64,000 nt of DNA from Sanderia malayensis. Its lineage: Eukaryota; Cnidaria; Scyphozoa; Semaeostomeae; Pelagiidae. A program made the translations under genes and the position numbers. Positions 11,911 to 24,524 of this stretch are shown piece after piece. Positions within the stretch are counted from its first letter, which is position 1, and each line of letters begins with the position of its first letter. Below the pieces are notes generated by a model, which was not told the origin of the DNA, made no database searches, and was given only the letters and a program-made list of their open reading frames with translations. The stretch is taken from the NCBI GenBank assembly GCA_013076295.1, contig RQOL01000375.1:1-64000 (forward strand). The letters run 5' to 3'.

Positions 11911-12850
11911 GTGGGAAATCAAGAAAAAGTGGAAAGTCATCATAAGTGGGAAGTTATCAAAAGTGGGAAGTCAAGAAAAAGTGGGAAGTCAAGAAAAAGT
12001 GCGAAGTCATCAAAAGTGGGAAATCATAAAAAGTGGGAAGTCGCCAAAAGTAGGAAGTCATCAAAAGTGGGAAGTCAAGAAAAAGTGGGAAGTCAAGAAA
12101 ATCTGAGAAGTCATCAAAAGTGGGAAGTTATCAAAAGTGGGAAGTCATCAAAAGTGGGAACTCAAGAAAAGGTGGGAAGTCATCAAAAGTGGGAAGCCAA
12201 GAAAAAACGGGAAATTAAGAAGAAGTGGGAAGTCAAGAAGGTGGGAAGTCAAAAATACGTGGGAAGTCATGAAAAGTGGGAAATGAAGAAAAAGTGGGAA
12301 GTCATTGAAACGGCAAAGTCATCAAAAGTGGGAAATCAAGAAAAACTGGGAAGTCATCAAAGGTGGGAAGACAAGAAAAATGGCAAGAAAAGAAAAAGTG
12401 GAAAGTTGTCCAAAATGGGAAGTTGGCAAAAGTGGGAAGTCATAAAAAGTGGGAAGTCATCAAAAGTGGGAACTCAGAAAAAAGTGGGAAGTCATGAAGA
12501 GTGGGAAGTCATCAAACGTGGGAAGTGAAGAAAAACTCGGAGATCATCAAAAGTGGGACATCATAAAAAGTGGGAAGTCACCAAAATTGGGAAGTCATCA
12601 AAAGTGGGAAGTCATCAAAAGTGGGAAATCATGAAACAGTGGGAAGTCACCCAAAATGGGTAATCATAAAAAGATGGAAGTCACCAAAAGTGGGATGTCA
12701 TCAAAAGTGGGAAGTCAAGAAAAAGTGGGATGTCATGAAAAGTGGGAAGTCATCAAACGCAGGAGGTGAAGAAAAAGTGGGAAGTCATCAAAATTGGGAA
12801 ATCATGAAAAAGTGGGAAGTCACCAACAATGGGGAGTCGTCAAACGAGAG
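11911..12850 (+). repeat. Segment recurring at a 5,378-bp offset
   Basis: This segment contains a K cassette at 12,153-12,431 and the CACCCAAAATGGG, GGGATGTCATC and AACGCAGGAGGTG variants. It matches 17,289-18,228 at a constant offset of 5,378 bp; landmarks 11,754, 12,449, 12,570 and 12,794 all obey it. The left half also matches 7,865-8,430. Confidence 0.82.
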
Positions 12851-14820
12851 AAGTCATCAAAAGTGGGAAGTCATCTAAAGTGGGAAGTCATGAAAAGTGG
12901 GAAGTCAAGGAAAAGTGGGAAGTCAAGAAAAAGTCTGAAGTCATCAAAAATTGGAAATCATCAAATGTGGGAAGTCACGAAAAGTGGGAAGTCATCAAAA
13001 GCGGGAAGTCAAGAAAAAGTGGGAATTCAAGAAAAAGTGGAAAGTCATCATAAGTGGGAAGTTATCAAAAGTGGGAAGTCAAGAAAAAGTGGGAAGTCAT
13101 GAAAAGTGGGAAGTCAAGAAAAAGTGGGAATTCAAGAAAAAGTGGGAAGTCATCATAAGTGGGAAGTTATCAAAAGTGGGAAGTCAAGAAAAAGTGGGAA
13201 GTCATGAAAAGTGGGAAGTCATCAAACGCGGGAAGTGAAGAAATAGTGGGAAGTCATCAAATATGGGAATTCATGAAAAAGTGGGAAGTCACCAACAATG
13301 GGGAGTCATCAAACGAGAGAAGTCATCAAAAGTGGGAAGTCAAGAGAAAGCGGTAAGTGAAGAAAATGTGCAAAGTCATCATAAGTGGGAAGTTATCAAA
13401 AGTGGGAAATCATAAAAAGTGGGAAGTCGCCAAAAGTAGGAAGTCATCAAAAGTGGGAAGTCAAGAAAAAGTGGGAAGTCAAGAAAATCTGAGAAGTCAT
13501 CAAAAGTGGGAAATTATCAAAAGTGGGAAGTCATCAAAAGTGGGAACTCAAGAAAAGGTGGGAAGTCATCAAAAGTGGGAAGCCAAGAAAAAACGGGAAG
13601 TTAAGAAGAAGTGGGAAGTCAAGAAGGTGGGAAGTCAAAAATAGGTGGGAAGTCATGAAAAGTGGGAAATGAAGAAAAAGTGGGAAGTCATTAAAACGGC
13701 AAAGTCATCAAAAGTGGGAAATCAAGAAAAACTGGGAAGTCATCAAAGGTGGGAAGACAAGAAAAATGGCAAGAAAAGAAAGAGTGGAAAGTTGTCAAAA
13801 ATGGGAAGTTGGCAAAAGTGGGAAGTCATCAAAAGTGGGAAGTCATCAAAAGTGGGAAGTCATCTAAAGTGGGAAGTCATGAAAAGTGGGAAGTCAAGGA
13901 AAAGTGGGAAGTCAAGAAAAAGTCTGAAGTCATCAAAAATTGGAAATCATCAAATGTGGGAAGTCACGAAAAGTGGGAAGTCATCAAAAGTGGGAAGTCA
14001 AGAAAAAGTGGGAATTCAAGAAAAAGTGGAAAGTCATCATAAGTGGGAAGTTATCAAAAGTGGGAAGTCAAGAAAAAGTGGGAAGTCATGAAAAGTGGGA
14101 AGTCAAGAAAAAGTGGGAATTCAAGAAAAAGTGGGAAGTCATCATAAGTGGGAAGTTATCAAAAGTGGGAAGTCAAGAAAAAGTGGGAAGTCATGAAAAG
14201 TGGGAAGTCATCAAACGCGGGAAGTGAAGAAATAGTGGGAAGTCATCAAATATGGGAATTCATGAAAAAGTGGGAAGTCACCAACAATGGGGAGTCATCA
14301 AACGAGAGAAGTCATCAAAAGTGGGAAGTCAAGAAAAAGCGGTAAGTCAAGAAAATGTGCAAAGTCATCATAAGTGGGAAGTTATCAAAAGTGGGAAGTC
14401 ATAAAAAGTGGGAAGTCGCCAAAAGGAGGAAGTCATCAAAAGTGGGAAGTCAAGAAAAAGTGGGAAGTCAAGAAAATCTGAGAAGTCATCAAAAGTGGGA
14501 AGTTATCAAAAGTGGGAAGTCATCAAAAGTGGGAACTCAAGAAAAGGTGGAAAGTCATCAAAAGTGGGAAGCCAAGAAAAAACGGGAAGTTAAGAAGAAG
14601 TGGGAAGTCAAGAAGGTGGGAAGTCAAAAATACGTGGGAAGTCATGAAAAGTGGGAAATTAAGAAAAAGTTGGAAGTCATTAAAACGGCAAAGTCATCAA
14701 AAGTAGGAAATCAAGAAAAACTGGGAAGTCATCAAAGGTGGGAAGACAAGAAAAATGGCAAGAAAAGAAAGAGTGGAAAGTTGTCAAAAATGGGAAGTTG
14801 GCAAAAGTGGGAAGTCATCA
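12851..14820 (+). repeat. 989-bp tandem higher-order units (2 copies)
   Basis: Two units of 989 bp start near 12,851 and 13,840. Shared landmarks are TCATCTAAAG, GGAAATCATCAAATGTGG, two tandem blocks of about 107 bp (GAATTCAAG to CATAAG), the AAATATGGGAATTC variant (near 13,260 and 14,249), AAGCGGTAAGT and K cassettes at 13,540 and 14,529. The first K cassette reads AAATAGGTGGG where every other copy seen reads AAATACGTGGG or CAAATACGTGGG. Confidence 0.86.
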
Positions 14821-15382
14821 AAAGTGGGAAGTCATCAAAAGTGGGAACTCAGAAAAAAGTGGGAAGTCATGAAGAGTGGGAAGTCATCAAACGTGGGAAG
14901 TGAAGAAAAAGTGGGAGATCATCAAAAGTGGGACATCATAAAAAGTGGGAAGTCACCAAAATTGGGAAGTCATCAAAAGTGGGAAGTCATCAAAAGTGGG
15001 AAATCATGAAACAGTGGGAAGTCACCCAAAATGGGAAATCATAAAAAGATGGAAGTCACCAAAAGTGGGATGTCATCAAAAGTGGGAAGTGAAGAAAAAG
15101 TGGGATGTCTTGAAAAGTGGGAAGTCATCAAACGCGGTAGGTGAAGAAAAAGTGGGAAGTCATCAAAAGTGGGAAATCATGAAAAAGTGGGAAGTCACCA
15201 ACAATGGGGAGTCAGAAGTCATCAAAAGTGGGAAGTCATCTAAAGTGGGAAGTCATGAAAAGTGGGAAGTCAAGGAAAAGCGGGAAGTCAAGAAAAAGTC
15301 TGAAGTCATCAAAAATTGGAAATCATCAAATGTGGGAAGTCACGAAAAGTGGGAAGTCATCAAAAGTGGGAAGTCAAGAAAA
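14821..15382 (+). repeat. Partner of the 5.6-6.06 kb segment
   Basis: This is the second copy of the 9,334-bp-offset pair, with the same shortened GGGGAGTCAGAAGTC join near 15,208. At 15,383 it is joined directly to a K cassette, whereas the 5.6-kb copy continues into other material. Confidence 0.78.
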
Positions 15383-16680
15383 AGTGGGAACTCAAGAAAA
15401 GGTGGGAAGTCATCAAAAGTGGGAAGCCAAGAAAAAACGGGAAGTTAAGAAGAAGTGGGAAGTCAAGAAGGTGGGAAGTCAAAAATACGTGGGAAGTCAT
15501 GAAAAGTGGGAAATGAAGAAAAAGTGGGAAGTCATTAAAACGGCAAAGTCATCAAAAGTGGGAAATCAAGAAAAACTGGGAAGACATCAAAGGTGGGAAG
15601 ACAAGAAAAATGGCAAGAAAAGAAAGAGTGGAAAGTTGTCAAAAATGGGAAGTTGGCAAAAGTGGGAAGTCATCAAAAGTGGGAAGTCATCAAAAGTGGG
15701 AAGTCATCTAAAGTGGGAAGTCATGAAAAGTGGGAAGTCAAGGAAAAGTGGGAAGTCAAGAAAAAGTCTGAAGTCATCAAAAATTGGAAATCATCAAATG
15801 TGGGAAGTCACGAAAAGTGGGAAGTCATCAAAAGTGGGAAGTCAAGAAAAAGTGGGAATTCAAGAAAAAGTGGAAAGTCATCATAAGTGGGAAGTTATCA
15901 AAAGTGGGAAGTCATCAAAAGTGGGAAGTCATCAAAAGTGGGAAATCAAGAAAAGTGGGAGGTCAAGAAAAAGTGCGAAGTCATCAAAAGTGGGAAATCA
16001 TAAAAAGTTGGAAGTCACCAAATATGTGAAGTTGTCAAAAATGGGAAGTCATCAAGAGTGGGAAGTCACCAAAAACGGGAAGTCGTCAAAAATGGGAAGT
16101 CATCAAAAATGGGAAGTGCAGAAACAATGGGAATTCAAGAAAAAGTGGGGAGTCATCAAACGAGAGAAGTCATCAAAAGTGGGAAGTCAAGAAAAAGCGG
16201 TAAGTCAAGAAAATGTGCAAAGTCATCATAAGTGGGAAGTTATCAAAAGTGGGAAATCATAAAAAGTGGGAAGTCGCCAAAAGTAGGAAGTCATCAAAAG
16301 TGGGAAGTCAAGAAAAAGTGGGAAGTCAAGAAAATCTGAGAAGTCATCAAAAGTGGGAAGTTATCAAAAGTGGGAAGTCATCAAAAGTGGGAACTCAAGA
16401 AAAGGTGGGAAGTCATCAAAAGTGGGAAGCCAAGAAAAAACGGGAAGTTAAGAAGAAGTGGGAAGTCAAGAAGGTGGGAAGTCAAAAATACGTGGGAAGT
16501 CATGAAAAGTGGGAAATTAAGAAAAAGTGGGAAGTCATTAAAACGGCAAAGTCATCAAAAGTAGGAAATCAAGAAAAACTGGGAAGTCATCAAAGGTGGG
16601 AAGACAAGAAAAATGGCAAGAAAAGAAAGAGTGGAAAGTTGTCAAAAATGGGAAGTCATCAAAAGTAGGAAGTCATCAAA
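15383..16680 (+). repeat. Mixed segment with two K cassettes and a shortened C cassette
   Basis: K cassettes start at 15,383 and 16,388. From about 15,593 to 15,886 the variants match 13,749-14,042 exactly at an offset of 1,844 bp. A C cassette (near 16,022) is cut after the GAATTCAAG unit and joined at about 16,150 to the AACGAGAGAAGTC block. The second K cassette ends early at about 16,650, losing its TTGGCAAAAG tail. Confidence 0.75.
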
Positions 16681-18425
16681 AGTGGGAAGTCAGAAAAAAG
16701 TGGGAAGTCATGAAGAGTGGGAAGTCATCAATCGTGGGAAGTGAAGAAAGAGTGGGAGATCATCAAAAGTGGGACATCATATAAAGTGGGAAGTCACCAA
16801 AATTGGGAAGTCATCAAAAGTGGGAAGTCATCAAAAGTGGGAAATCATGAAACAGTGGGAAGTCACCCAAAATGGGAAATCATAAAAAGATGGAAGTCAC
16901 CAAAAGTGGGAAGTCAAGAAAAAGCGGTAAGTCAAGAAAATGTGCAAAGTCATCAAAAGTGGGAAGTCATCAAAAATGGGAAGTCAAGAAAAAGTGGGAA
17001 TTCAAGAAAAGTGGGAAGTCATCATAAGTGGGAAGTTCTCAAAAGTGGGAAGTCAAGAAAAAGTGGGAAGTCATGAAAAGTGGGAAGTCATCAAACGCGG
17101 GAAGTGAAGAAATAGTGGGAAGCCATCAAAAGTGGGAATTCATGAAAAAGTGGGAAGTCACCAACAATGGGGAGTCATCAAACGAGAGAAGTCATCAAAA
17201 GTGGGAAGTCAAGAAAAAGCGGTAAGTCAAGAAAATGTGCAAAGTCATCAAAAGTGGGAAGTCATCAAAAATGGGAAGTCAAGAAAAAGTGGGAATTCAA
17301 GAAAAAGTGGAAAGTCATCATAAGTGGGAAGTTATCAAAAGTGGGAAGTCAAGAAAAAGTGGGAAGTCAAGAAAAAGTGCGAAGTCATCAAAAGTGGGAA
17401 ATCATAAAAAGTGGGAAGTCGCCAAAAGTAGGAAGTCATCAAAAGTGGGAAGTCAAGAAAAAGTGGGAAGTCAAGAAAATCTGAGAAGTCATCAAAAGTG
17501 GGAAGTTATCAAAAGTGGGAAGTCATCAAAAGTGGGAACTCAAGAAAAGGTTGGAAGTCATCAAAAGTGGGAAGCCAAGAAAAAATGGGAAGTTAAGAAG
17601 AAGTGGGAAGTCAAGAAGGTGGGAAGTCAAAAATACGTGGGAAGTCATGAAAAGTGGGAAATGAAGAAAAAGTGGGAAGTCATTGAAACGGCAAAGTCAT
17701 CAAAAGTGGGAAATCAAGAAAAACTGGGAAGTCATCAAAGGTGGGAAGACAAGAAAAATGGCAAGAAAAGAAAAAGTGGAAAGTTGTCAAAAATAGGAAG
17801 TTGGCAAAAGTGGGAAGTCATAAAAAGTGGGAAGTCATCAAAAGTGGGAACTCAGAAAAAAGTGGGAAGTCATGAAGAGTGGGAAGTCATCAAACGTGGG
17901 AAGTGAAGAAAAACTGGGAGATCATCAAAAGTGGGACATCATAAAAAGTGGGAAGTCACCAAAATTGGGAAGTCATCAAAAGTGGGAAGTCATCAAAAGT
18001 GGGAAATCATGAAACAGTGGGAAGTCACCCAAAATGGGAAATCATAAAAAGATGGAAGTCACCAAAAGTGGGATGTCATCAAAAGTGGGAAGTCAAGAAA
18101 AAGTGGGATGTCATGAAAAGTGGGAAGTCATCAAACGCAGGAGGTGATGAAAAAGTGGGAAGTCATCAAAATTGGGAAATCATGAAAAAGTGGGAAGTCA
18201 CCAACAATGGGGAGTCGTCAAACGAGAGAAGTCATCAAAAGTGGGAAGTCATCTAAAGTGGGAAGTCATGAAAAGTGGGAAGTCAAGGAAAAGTGGGAAG
18301 TCAAGAAAAAGTCTGAAGTCATCAAAAATTGGAAATCATCAAATGTGGGAAGTCACGAAAAGTGGGAAGTCATCAAAAGTGGGAAGTCAAGAAAAAGTGG
18401 GAATTCAAGAAAAAGTGGAAAGTCG
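16681..18425 (+). repeat. Copy of 11,303-13,047
   Basis: Landmarks 16,717, 17,028, 17,132, 17,235, 17,827, 17,948 and 18,172 each lie 5,378-5,379 bp after a counterpart. Small differences include a unit shortened by one A near 17,010, AAGCCATC for AAGTCATC near 17,120, and AATAGGAAG for AATGGGAAG near 17,793. It contains a K cassette at 17,531-17,809. Confidence 0.85.
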
Positions 18426-19242
18426 TCAAAAATGGGAAGTCATCAAAAATGGGAAGTGGAGAAAAAGTGGGAATTCAAGAAAAAGTGGGAAGTCAACAAA
18501 AGTGGGAAGTTATCAAAAGTGGGAAGTCATCAAAAGTGGGAAGTCATCAAGAGTGGGAAGTCACCAAAAACGGGAAGTCGTCAAAAATGGGAAGTCATCA
18601 AAAATGGGAAGTGCAGAAACAGTGGGAATTCAAGAAAAAGTGGGAAGTCATCAAAAGTGGGAAGTTATCAAAAGTGGGAAGTCATCAAAGGTGGGATGTC
18701 AAGAAAAATGGGAAGTTAGAAGAAGTGGGAAGACGTCAGAAGTGGGAAGTCATCAAAAGTCGGAAGTCAAGAAAAAGTGAGAATTCATGAAAAGTGTGAA
18801 GTCATCAAACATGGGAAGTGAAGAAAAAGTGGGAAGTCATCAAAAGTGGGAAATCATGAAAAACTGGGAAGTCACCAACAATGGTGAGTTGTCAAAAGTG
18901 AGAAGTCATCAAAAGTGGGAAGTCAAAAAAAAATGGGAAGTCAAGAACAAGTGCAAGGTCATCAACAGTGGAAAATCATAAAAAGTAGGAGTTCAACAAA
19001 ATTGGGAAGTCCTCAAAAGTGGGAAGTTATCAAAAGTGGGAAATCATGAAAAGGTGGAGGTCACCAAAAATGGGAAATCATAACAAGTTTGAAGTCACCA
19101 AAAATGGAATGTGATCAAAAGTGGGAAGTCATCAAAAGTGGGAAGTCAAGAAAAAGTGGGAAGTGGGAAAGAAGTGGGAAATCGTCAAAAGTGAGAAGTC
19201 ATCAAAAGTGGGAAGTCAGAAAAAAGTGGGAAGTCATGAAGA
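18426..19242 (+). repeat. Segment shared with 22.9-23.7 kb and 42.0-42.7 kb
   Basis: Landmarks are GTGCAGAAACAGTGGG, GTCATCAAAGGTGGG, GGGAAGACGTCA, a run of nine A (18,925-18,933), GGTCATCAACAGTGG, AACAAGTTTGAAG, AATGGAATGTGATC and the short-register GTGGGAAGTGGGAAAGAAG. They follow the same order as at 22,890-23,660 (offset 4,463 bp). A GAGTTCAACAAAATTGGG variant near 18,988 is specific to this copy. Confidence 0.82.
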
Positions 19243-19549
19243 GTGGGAAGTCATCAATCGTGGGAAGTGAAGAAAGAGTGGGAGATCATCAAAAGTGGGA
19301 CATCATATAAAGTGGGAAGTCACCAAAATTGGGAAGTCATCAAAAGTGGGAAGTCATCAAAAGTGGGAAATCATGAAACAGTGGGAAGTCACCCAAAATG
19401 GGAAATCATAAAAAGATGGAAGTCACCAAAAGTGGGAAGTCAAGAAAAAGCGGTAAGTCAAGAAAATGTGCAAAGTCATCAAAAGTGGGAAGTCATCAAA
19501 AATGGGAAGTCAAGAAAAAGTGGGAATTCAAGAAAAAGTGGGAAGTCAT
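19243..19549 (+). repeat. Lead-in shared with 16,717-17,023 and 21,507-21,813
   Basis: This is the GAAAGAGTGGGAGATC, GACATCATATAAAG, CACCCAAAATGGG and AAAGCGGTAAGTC series. It lies 2,526 bp after one copy and 2,264 bp before another, and leads into the first 8-kb super-repeat. Confidence 0.8.
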
Positions 19550-22322
19550 CATAAGTGGGAAGTTCTCAAAAGTGGGAAGTCAAGAAAAAGTGGGAAGTCA
19601 TGAAAAGTGGGAAGTCATCAAACGCGGGAAGTGAGGAAATAGTGGGAAGTCATCAAAGTGGGAATTCATGAAAAAGTGGGAAGTCACCAACAATGGGGAG
19701 TCATCAAACGAGAGAAGTCATCAAAAGTGGGAAGTCAAGAAAAAGCGGTAAGTCAAGAAAATGTGCAAAGTCATCAAAAGTGGGAAGTCATCAAAAATGG
19801 GAAGTCAAGAAAAAGTGGGAATTCAAGAAAAAGTGGAAAGTCATCATAAGTGGGAAGTTATCAAAAGTGGGAAGTCAAGAAAAAGTGGGAAGTCAAGAAA
19901 AAGTGCGAAGTCATCAAAAGTGGGAAATCATAAAAAGTGGAAGTCGCCAAAAGTAGGAAGTCATCAAAAGTGGGAAGTCAAGAAAAGTGGGAAGTCAAGA
20001 AAATCTGAGAAGTCATCAAAAGTGGGAAGTTATCAAAAGTGGGAAGTCATCAAAAGTGGGAACTCAAGAAAAGGTGGGAAGTCATCAAGAGTGGGAAGCC
20101 AAGAAAAAACGGGAAGTTAAGAAGAAGTGGGAAGTCAAGAAGGTGGGAAGTCAAAAATACGTGGGAAGTCATGAAAAGTGGGAAATGAAGAAAAAGAGGG
20201 AAGTCATTGAAACGGCAAAGTCATCAAAAGTGGGAAATCAAGAAAAACTGGAAAGTCATCAAAGGTGGGAAGACAAGAAAAATGGCAAGAAAAGAAAAAG
20301 TGGAAAGTTGTCAAAAATGGGAAGTTGGCAAAAGTGGGAAGTCATAAAAAGTAGGAAGTCATCAAAAGTGGGAACTCAGAAAAAAGTGGGAAGTCATGAA
20401 GAGTGGGAAGTCATCAAACGTGGGAAGTGAAGAAAAACTGGGAGATCATCAAAAGTGGGACATCATAAAAAGTGGGAAGTCACCAAAATTGGGAAGTCAT
20501 CAAAAGTGGGAAGTCAAGGAAAAGTGGGAAGTCAAGAAAAAGTCTGAAGTCATCAAAAATTGGAAATCATCAAATGTGGGAAGTCACGAAAAGTGGGAAG
20601 TCATCAAAAGTGGGAAGTCAAGAAAAAGTGGGAATTCAAGAAAAGTGGAAAGTCGTCAAGAATGGGAAGTCATCAAAAATGGGAAGTGGAGAAAAAGTGG
20701 GAATTCAAGAAAAAGTGGGAAGTCATCAAAAGTGGGAAGTTATCAAAAGTGGGAAGTCATCAAAAGTGGGAAATCATAAAAAGTGGGAAGTCATCAATCG
20801 TGGGAAGTGAAGAAAGAGTGGGAGATCATCAAAAGTGGGACATCATATAAAGTGGGAAGTCACCAAAATTGGGAAGTCATCAAAGTGGGAAGTCATCAAA
20901 AGTGGGAAATCATGAAACAGTGGGAAGTCACCCAAAATGGGAAATCATAAAAAGATGGAAGTCACCAAAAGTGGGAAGTCAAGAAAAAGCGGTAAGTCAA
21001 GAAAATGTGCAAAGTCATCAAAAGTGGGAAGTCATCAAAAATGGGAAGTCAAGAAAAAGTGGGAATTCAAGAAAAAGTGGGAAGTCATCATAAGTGGGAA
21101 GTTATCAAAAGTGGGAAGTCATCAAAAGTGGGAAGTCATCAAAAGTTGGAAGTCAAGAAAAATGGGAGGTCAAGAAAAAGTGCGAAGTCATCAAAAGTGG
21201 GAAATCATAAAAAGTGGGAAGTCACCAAATATGTGAAGTTGTCAAAAATGGGAAGTCATCAAGAGTGGGAAGTCACCAAAAACGGGAAGTCGTCAAAAAT
21301 GGGAAGTTATCAAAAATGGGAAGTACAGAAACAATGGAAATTCAAGAAAAAGTGGGAAGTCATGAAAAGTGGGAAGTTATCAAAAGTGGGAAGTCATGAA
21401 AAGTGGGATGTCAAGAAAAATGGGATGTTAAGAAAAAGTGCGAAGTCATCAAAAGTAGGAAGTCATCAAAAGTGGGAAGTCAGAAAAAAGTGGGAAGTCA
21501 TGGAGAGTGGGAAGTCATCAATGGTGGGAAGTGAAGAAAGAGTGGGAGATCATCAAAAGTGGGACATCATATAAAGTGGGAAGTCACCAAAATTGGGAAG
21601 TCATCAAAAGTGGGAGGTCATCAAAAGTGGGAAATCATGAAACAGTGGGAAGTCACCCAAAATGGGAAATCATAAAAAGATGGAAGTCACCAAAAGTGGG
21701 AAGTCAAGAAAAAGCGGTAAGTCAAGAAAATGTGCAAAGTCATCAAAAGTGGGAAGTCATCAAAAATGGGAAGTCAAGAAAAAGTGGGAATTCAAGAAAA
21801 AGTGGGAAGTCATCATAAGTGGGAAGTTCTCAAAAGTGGGAAGTCAAGAAAAAGTGAGAAGTCATGAAAAGTGGGAAGTCATCAAACGCGGGAAGTGAAG
21901 AAATAGTGGGAAGTCATCAAAAGTGGGAATTCATGAAAAAGTGGGAAGTCACCAACAATGGGGAGTCATCAAACGAGAGAAGTCATCAAAAGTGGGAAGT
22001 CAAGAGAAAGCGGTAAGTCAAGAAAATGTGCAAAGTCATCAAAAGTGGGAAGTCATCAAAAATGGGAAGTCAAGAAAAAGTGGGAATTCAAGAAAAAGTG
22101 GAAAGTCATCATAAGTGGGAAGTTATCAAAAGTGGGAAGTCAAGAAAAAGTGGGAAGTCAAGAAAAAGGGCGAAGTCATCAAAAGTGGGAAATCATAAAA
22201 AGTGGGAAGTCGCCAAAAGTAGGAAGTCATCAAAAGTGGGAAGTCAAGAAAAAGTGGGAAGTCAAGAAAATCTGAGAAGTCATCAAAAGTGGGAAGTTAT
22301 CAAAAGTGGGAAGTCATCAAAA

Positions 22323-22447
22323 GTGGGAACTCAAGAAAAGGTGGGAAGTCATCAAAAGTGGGAAGCCAAGAAAAAATGGGAAGTTAAGAAGAAGTGGGAA
22401 GTCAAGAAGGTGGGAAGTCAAAAATACGTGGGAAGTCATGAAAAGTG
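22323..22447 (+). repeat. Truncated K cassette
   Basis: The cassette stops after the AAATACGTGGG unit and is joined to AAATCATGAAACAGTGGG material. The matching copy at 30,328-30,451 has the same join. The copy at 41,133-41,259 stops at the same place but is followed by about 172 bp (CATAAAAAGTGGGGAG to CACCAAAATTTGG) that copies 1 and 2 of the super-repeat lack. Confidence 0.82.
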
Positions 22448-22974
22448 GGAAGTCATCAAAAGTGGGAAATCATGAAACAGTGGGAAGTCACCCAAAATGG
22501 GAAATCATAAAAAGATGGAAGTCACCAAAAGTGGGATGTCATCAAAAGTGGGAAGTCAAGAAAAAGTGGGATGTCATGAAAAGTGGGAAGTCATCAAACG
22601 CAGGAGGTGAAGAAAAAGTGGGAAGTCATCAAAATTGGGAAATCATGAAAAAGTGGGAAGTCACCAACAATGGGGAGTCGTCAAACGAGAGAAGTCATCA
22701 ATAGTGGGAAGTCATCTAAAGTGGGAAGTCATGAAAAGTGGGAAGTCAAGGAAAAGTGGGAAGTCAAGAAAAAGTCTGAAGTCATCAAAAATTGGAAATC
22801 ATCAAATGTGGGAAGTCACGAAAAGTGGGAAGTCATCAAAAGTGGGAAGTCAAGAAAAAGTGGGAATTCAAGAAAAAGTGGAAAGTCGTCAAAAATGGAA
22901 AGTCATCAAAAATGGGAAGTTGAGAAAAAGTGGGAATTCAAGAAAAAGTGGGAAGTCATCAAAAGTGGGAAGTT

Positions 22975-24524
22975 ATCAAAAGTGGGAAGTCATCAAAAGT
23001 GGGAAGTCATCAAGAGTGGGAAGTCACCAAAAACGGGAAGTCGTCAAAAATGGGAAGTCATCAAAAATGGGAAGTGCAGAAACAGTGGGAATTCAAGAAA
23101 AAGTGGGAAGTCATCAAAAGTGGGAAGTTATCAAAAGTGGGAAGTCATCAAAGGTGGGATGTCAAGAAAAATGGGAAGTTAAGAAGAAGTGGGAAGACGT
23201 CAACAGTGGGAAGTCATCAAAAGTCGGAAGTCAAGAAAAAGTGGGAATTCATGAAAAGTGTGAAGTCATCAAACATGGGAAGTGAAGAAAAAGTGGGAAG
23301 TCATCAAAAGTGGGAAATCATGAAAAACTGGGAAGTCACCAACAATGGTGAGTTGTCAAAAGTGAGAACTCATCAAAAGTGGGAAGTCAAAAAAAAATGG
23401 GAAGTCAAGAACAAGTGCAAGGTCATCAACAGTGGAAAATCATAAAAAGTAGGAAGTCAACAAAATTGGGAAGTCCTCAAAAGTGGGAAGTTATCAAAAG
23501 TGGGAAATCATGAAAAGGTGGAGGTCACCAAAAATGGGAAATCATAACAAGTTTGAAGTCACCAAAAATGGAATGTGATCAAAAGTGGGAAGTCATCAAA
23601 AGTGGGAAGTCAAGAAAAAGTGGGAAGTGGGAAAGAAGTGGGAAATCGTCAAAAGTGAGAAGTCATCAAAAGTGGGAAGTCAGGAAAATTGGGAAGTCAT
23701 GAAAAGTGGGAAGTCATCAAACGCGGGAAGTGAAGATAAAGTGGGAAGTCATCAAAAGTGGGAAGTCATCAAAAGTGGGAAGTCATCAAGAGTGGGAAGT
23801 CACCAAAAACGGGAAGTCGTCAAAAATGGGAAGTCATCAAAAATGGGAAGTGCAGAAACAGTGGGAATTCAAGAAAAAGTGGGAAGTCATCAAAAGTGGG
23901 AAGTTATCAAAAGTGGGAAGTCATCAAAGGTGGGATGTCAAGAAAAATGGGAAGTTAAGAAGAAGTGGGAAGACGTCAACAGTGGGAAGTCATCAAAAGT
24001 CGGAAGTCAAGAAAAAGTGGGAATTCATGAAAAGTGTGAAGTCATCAAACATGGGAAGTGAAGAAAAAGTGGGAAGTCATCAAAAGTGGGAAATCATGAA
24101 AACTGGGAAGTCACCAACAATGGTGAGTTGTCAAAAGTGAGAACTCATCAAAAGTGGGAAGTCAAAAAAAAATGGGAAGTCAAGAACAAGTGCAAGGTCA
24201 TCAACAGTGGAAAATCATAAAAAGTAGGAAGTCAACAAAATTGGGAAGTCCTCAAAAGTGGGAAGTTATCAAAAGTGGGAAATCATGAAAAGGTGGAGGT
24301 CACCAAAAATGGGAAATCATAACAAGTTTGAAGTCACCAAAAATGGAATGTGATCAAAAGTGGGAAGTCATCAAAAGTGGGAAGTCAAGAAAAAGTGGGA
24401 AGTGGGAAAGAAGTGGGAAATCGTCAAAAGTGAGAAGTCATCAAAAGTGGGAAGTCAGGAAAAATTGGGAAGTCATGAAAAGTGGGAAGTCATCAAACGC
24501 GGGAAGTGAAGATAAAGTGGGAAG
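22975..24524 (+). repeat. 775-bp tandem pair inside super-repeat copy 1
   Basis: GTGCAGAAACAGTGGG, the nine-A run, AACAAGTTTGAAG and AATGGAATGTGATC all recur at 775 bp (for example 23,553 and 24,328). The same pair is present in copy 2 (about 30,975-32,520), but only one unit remains in copy 3 (about 41,960-42,730). Confidence 0.85.
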
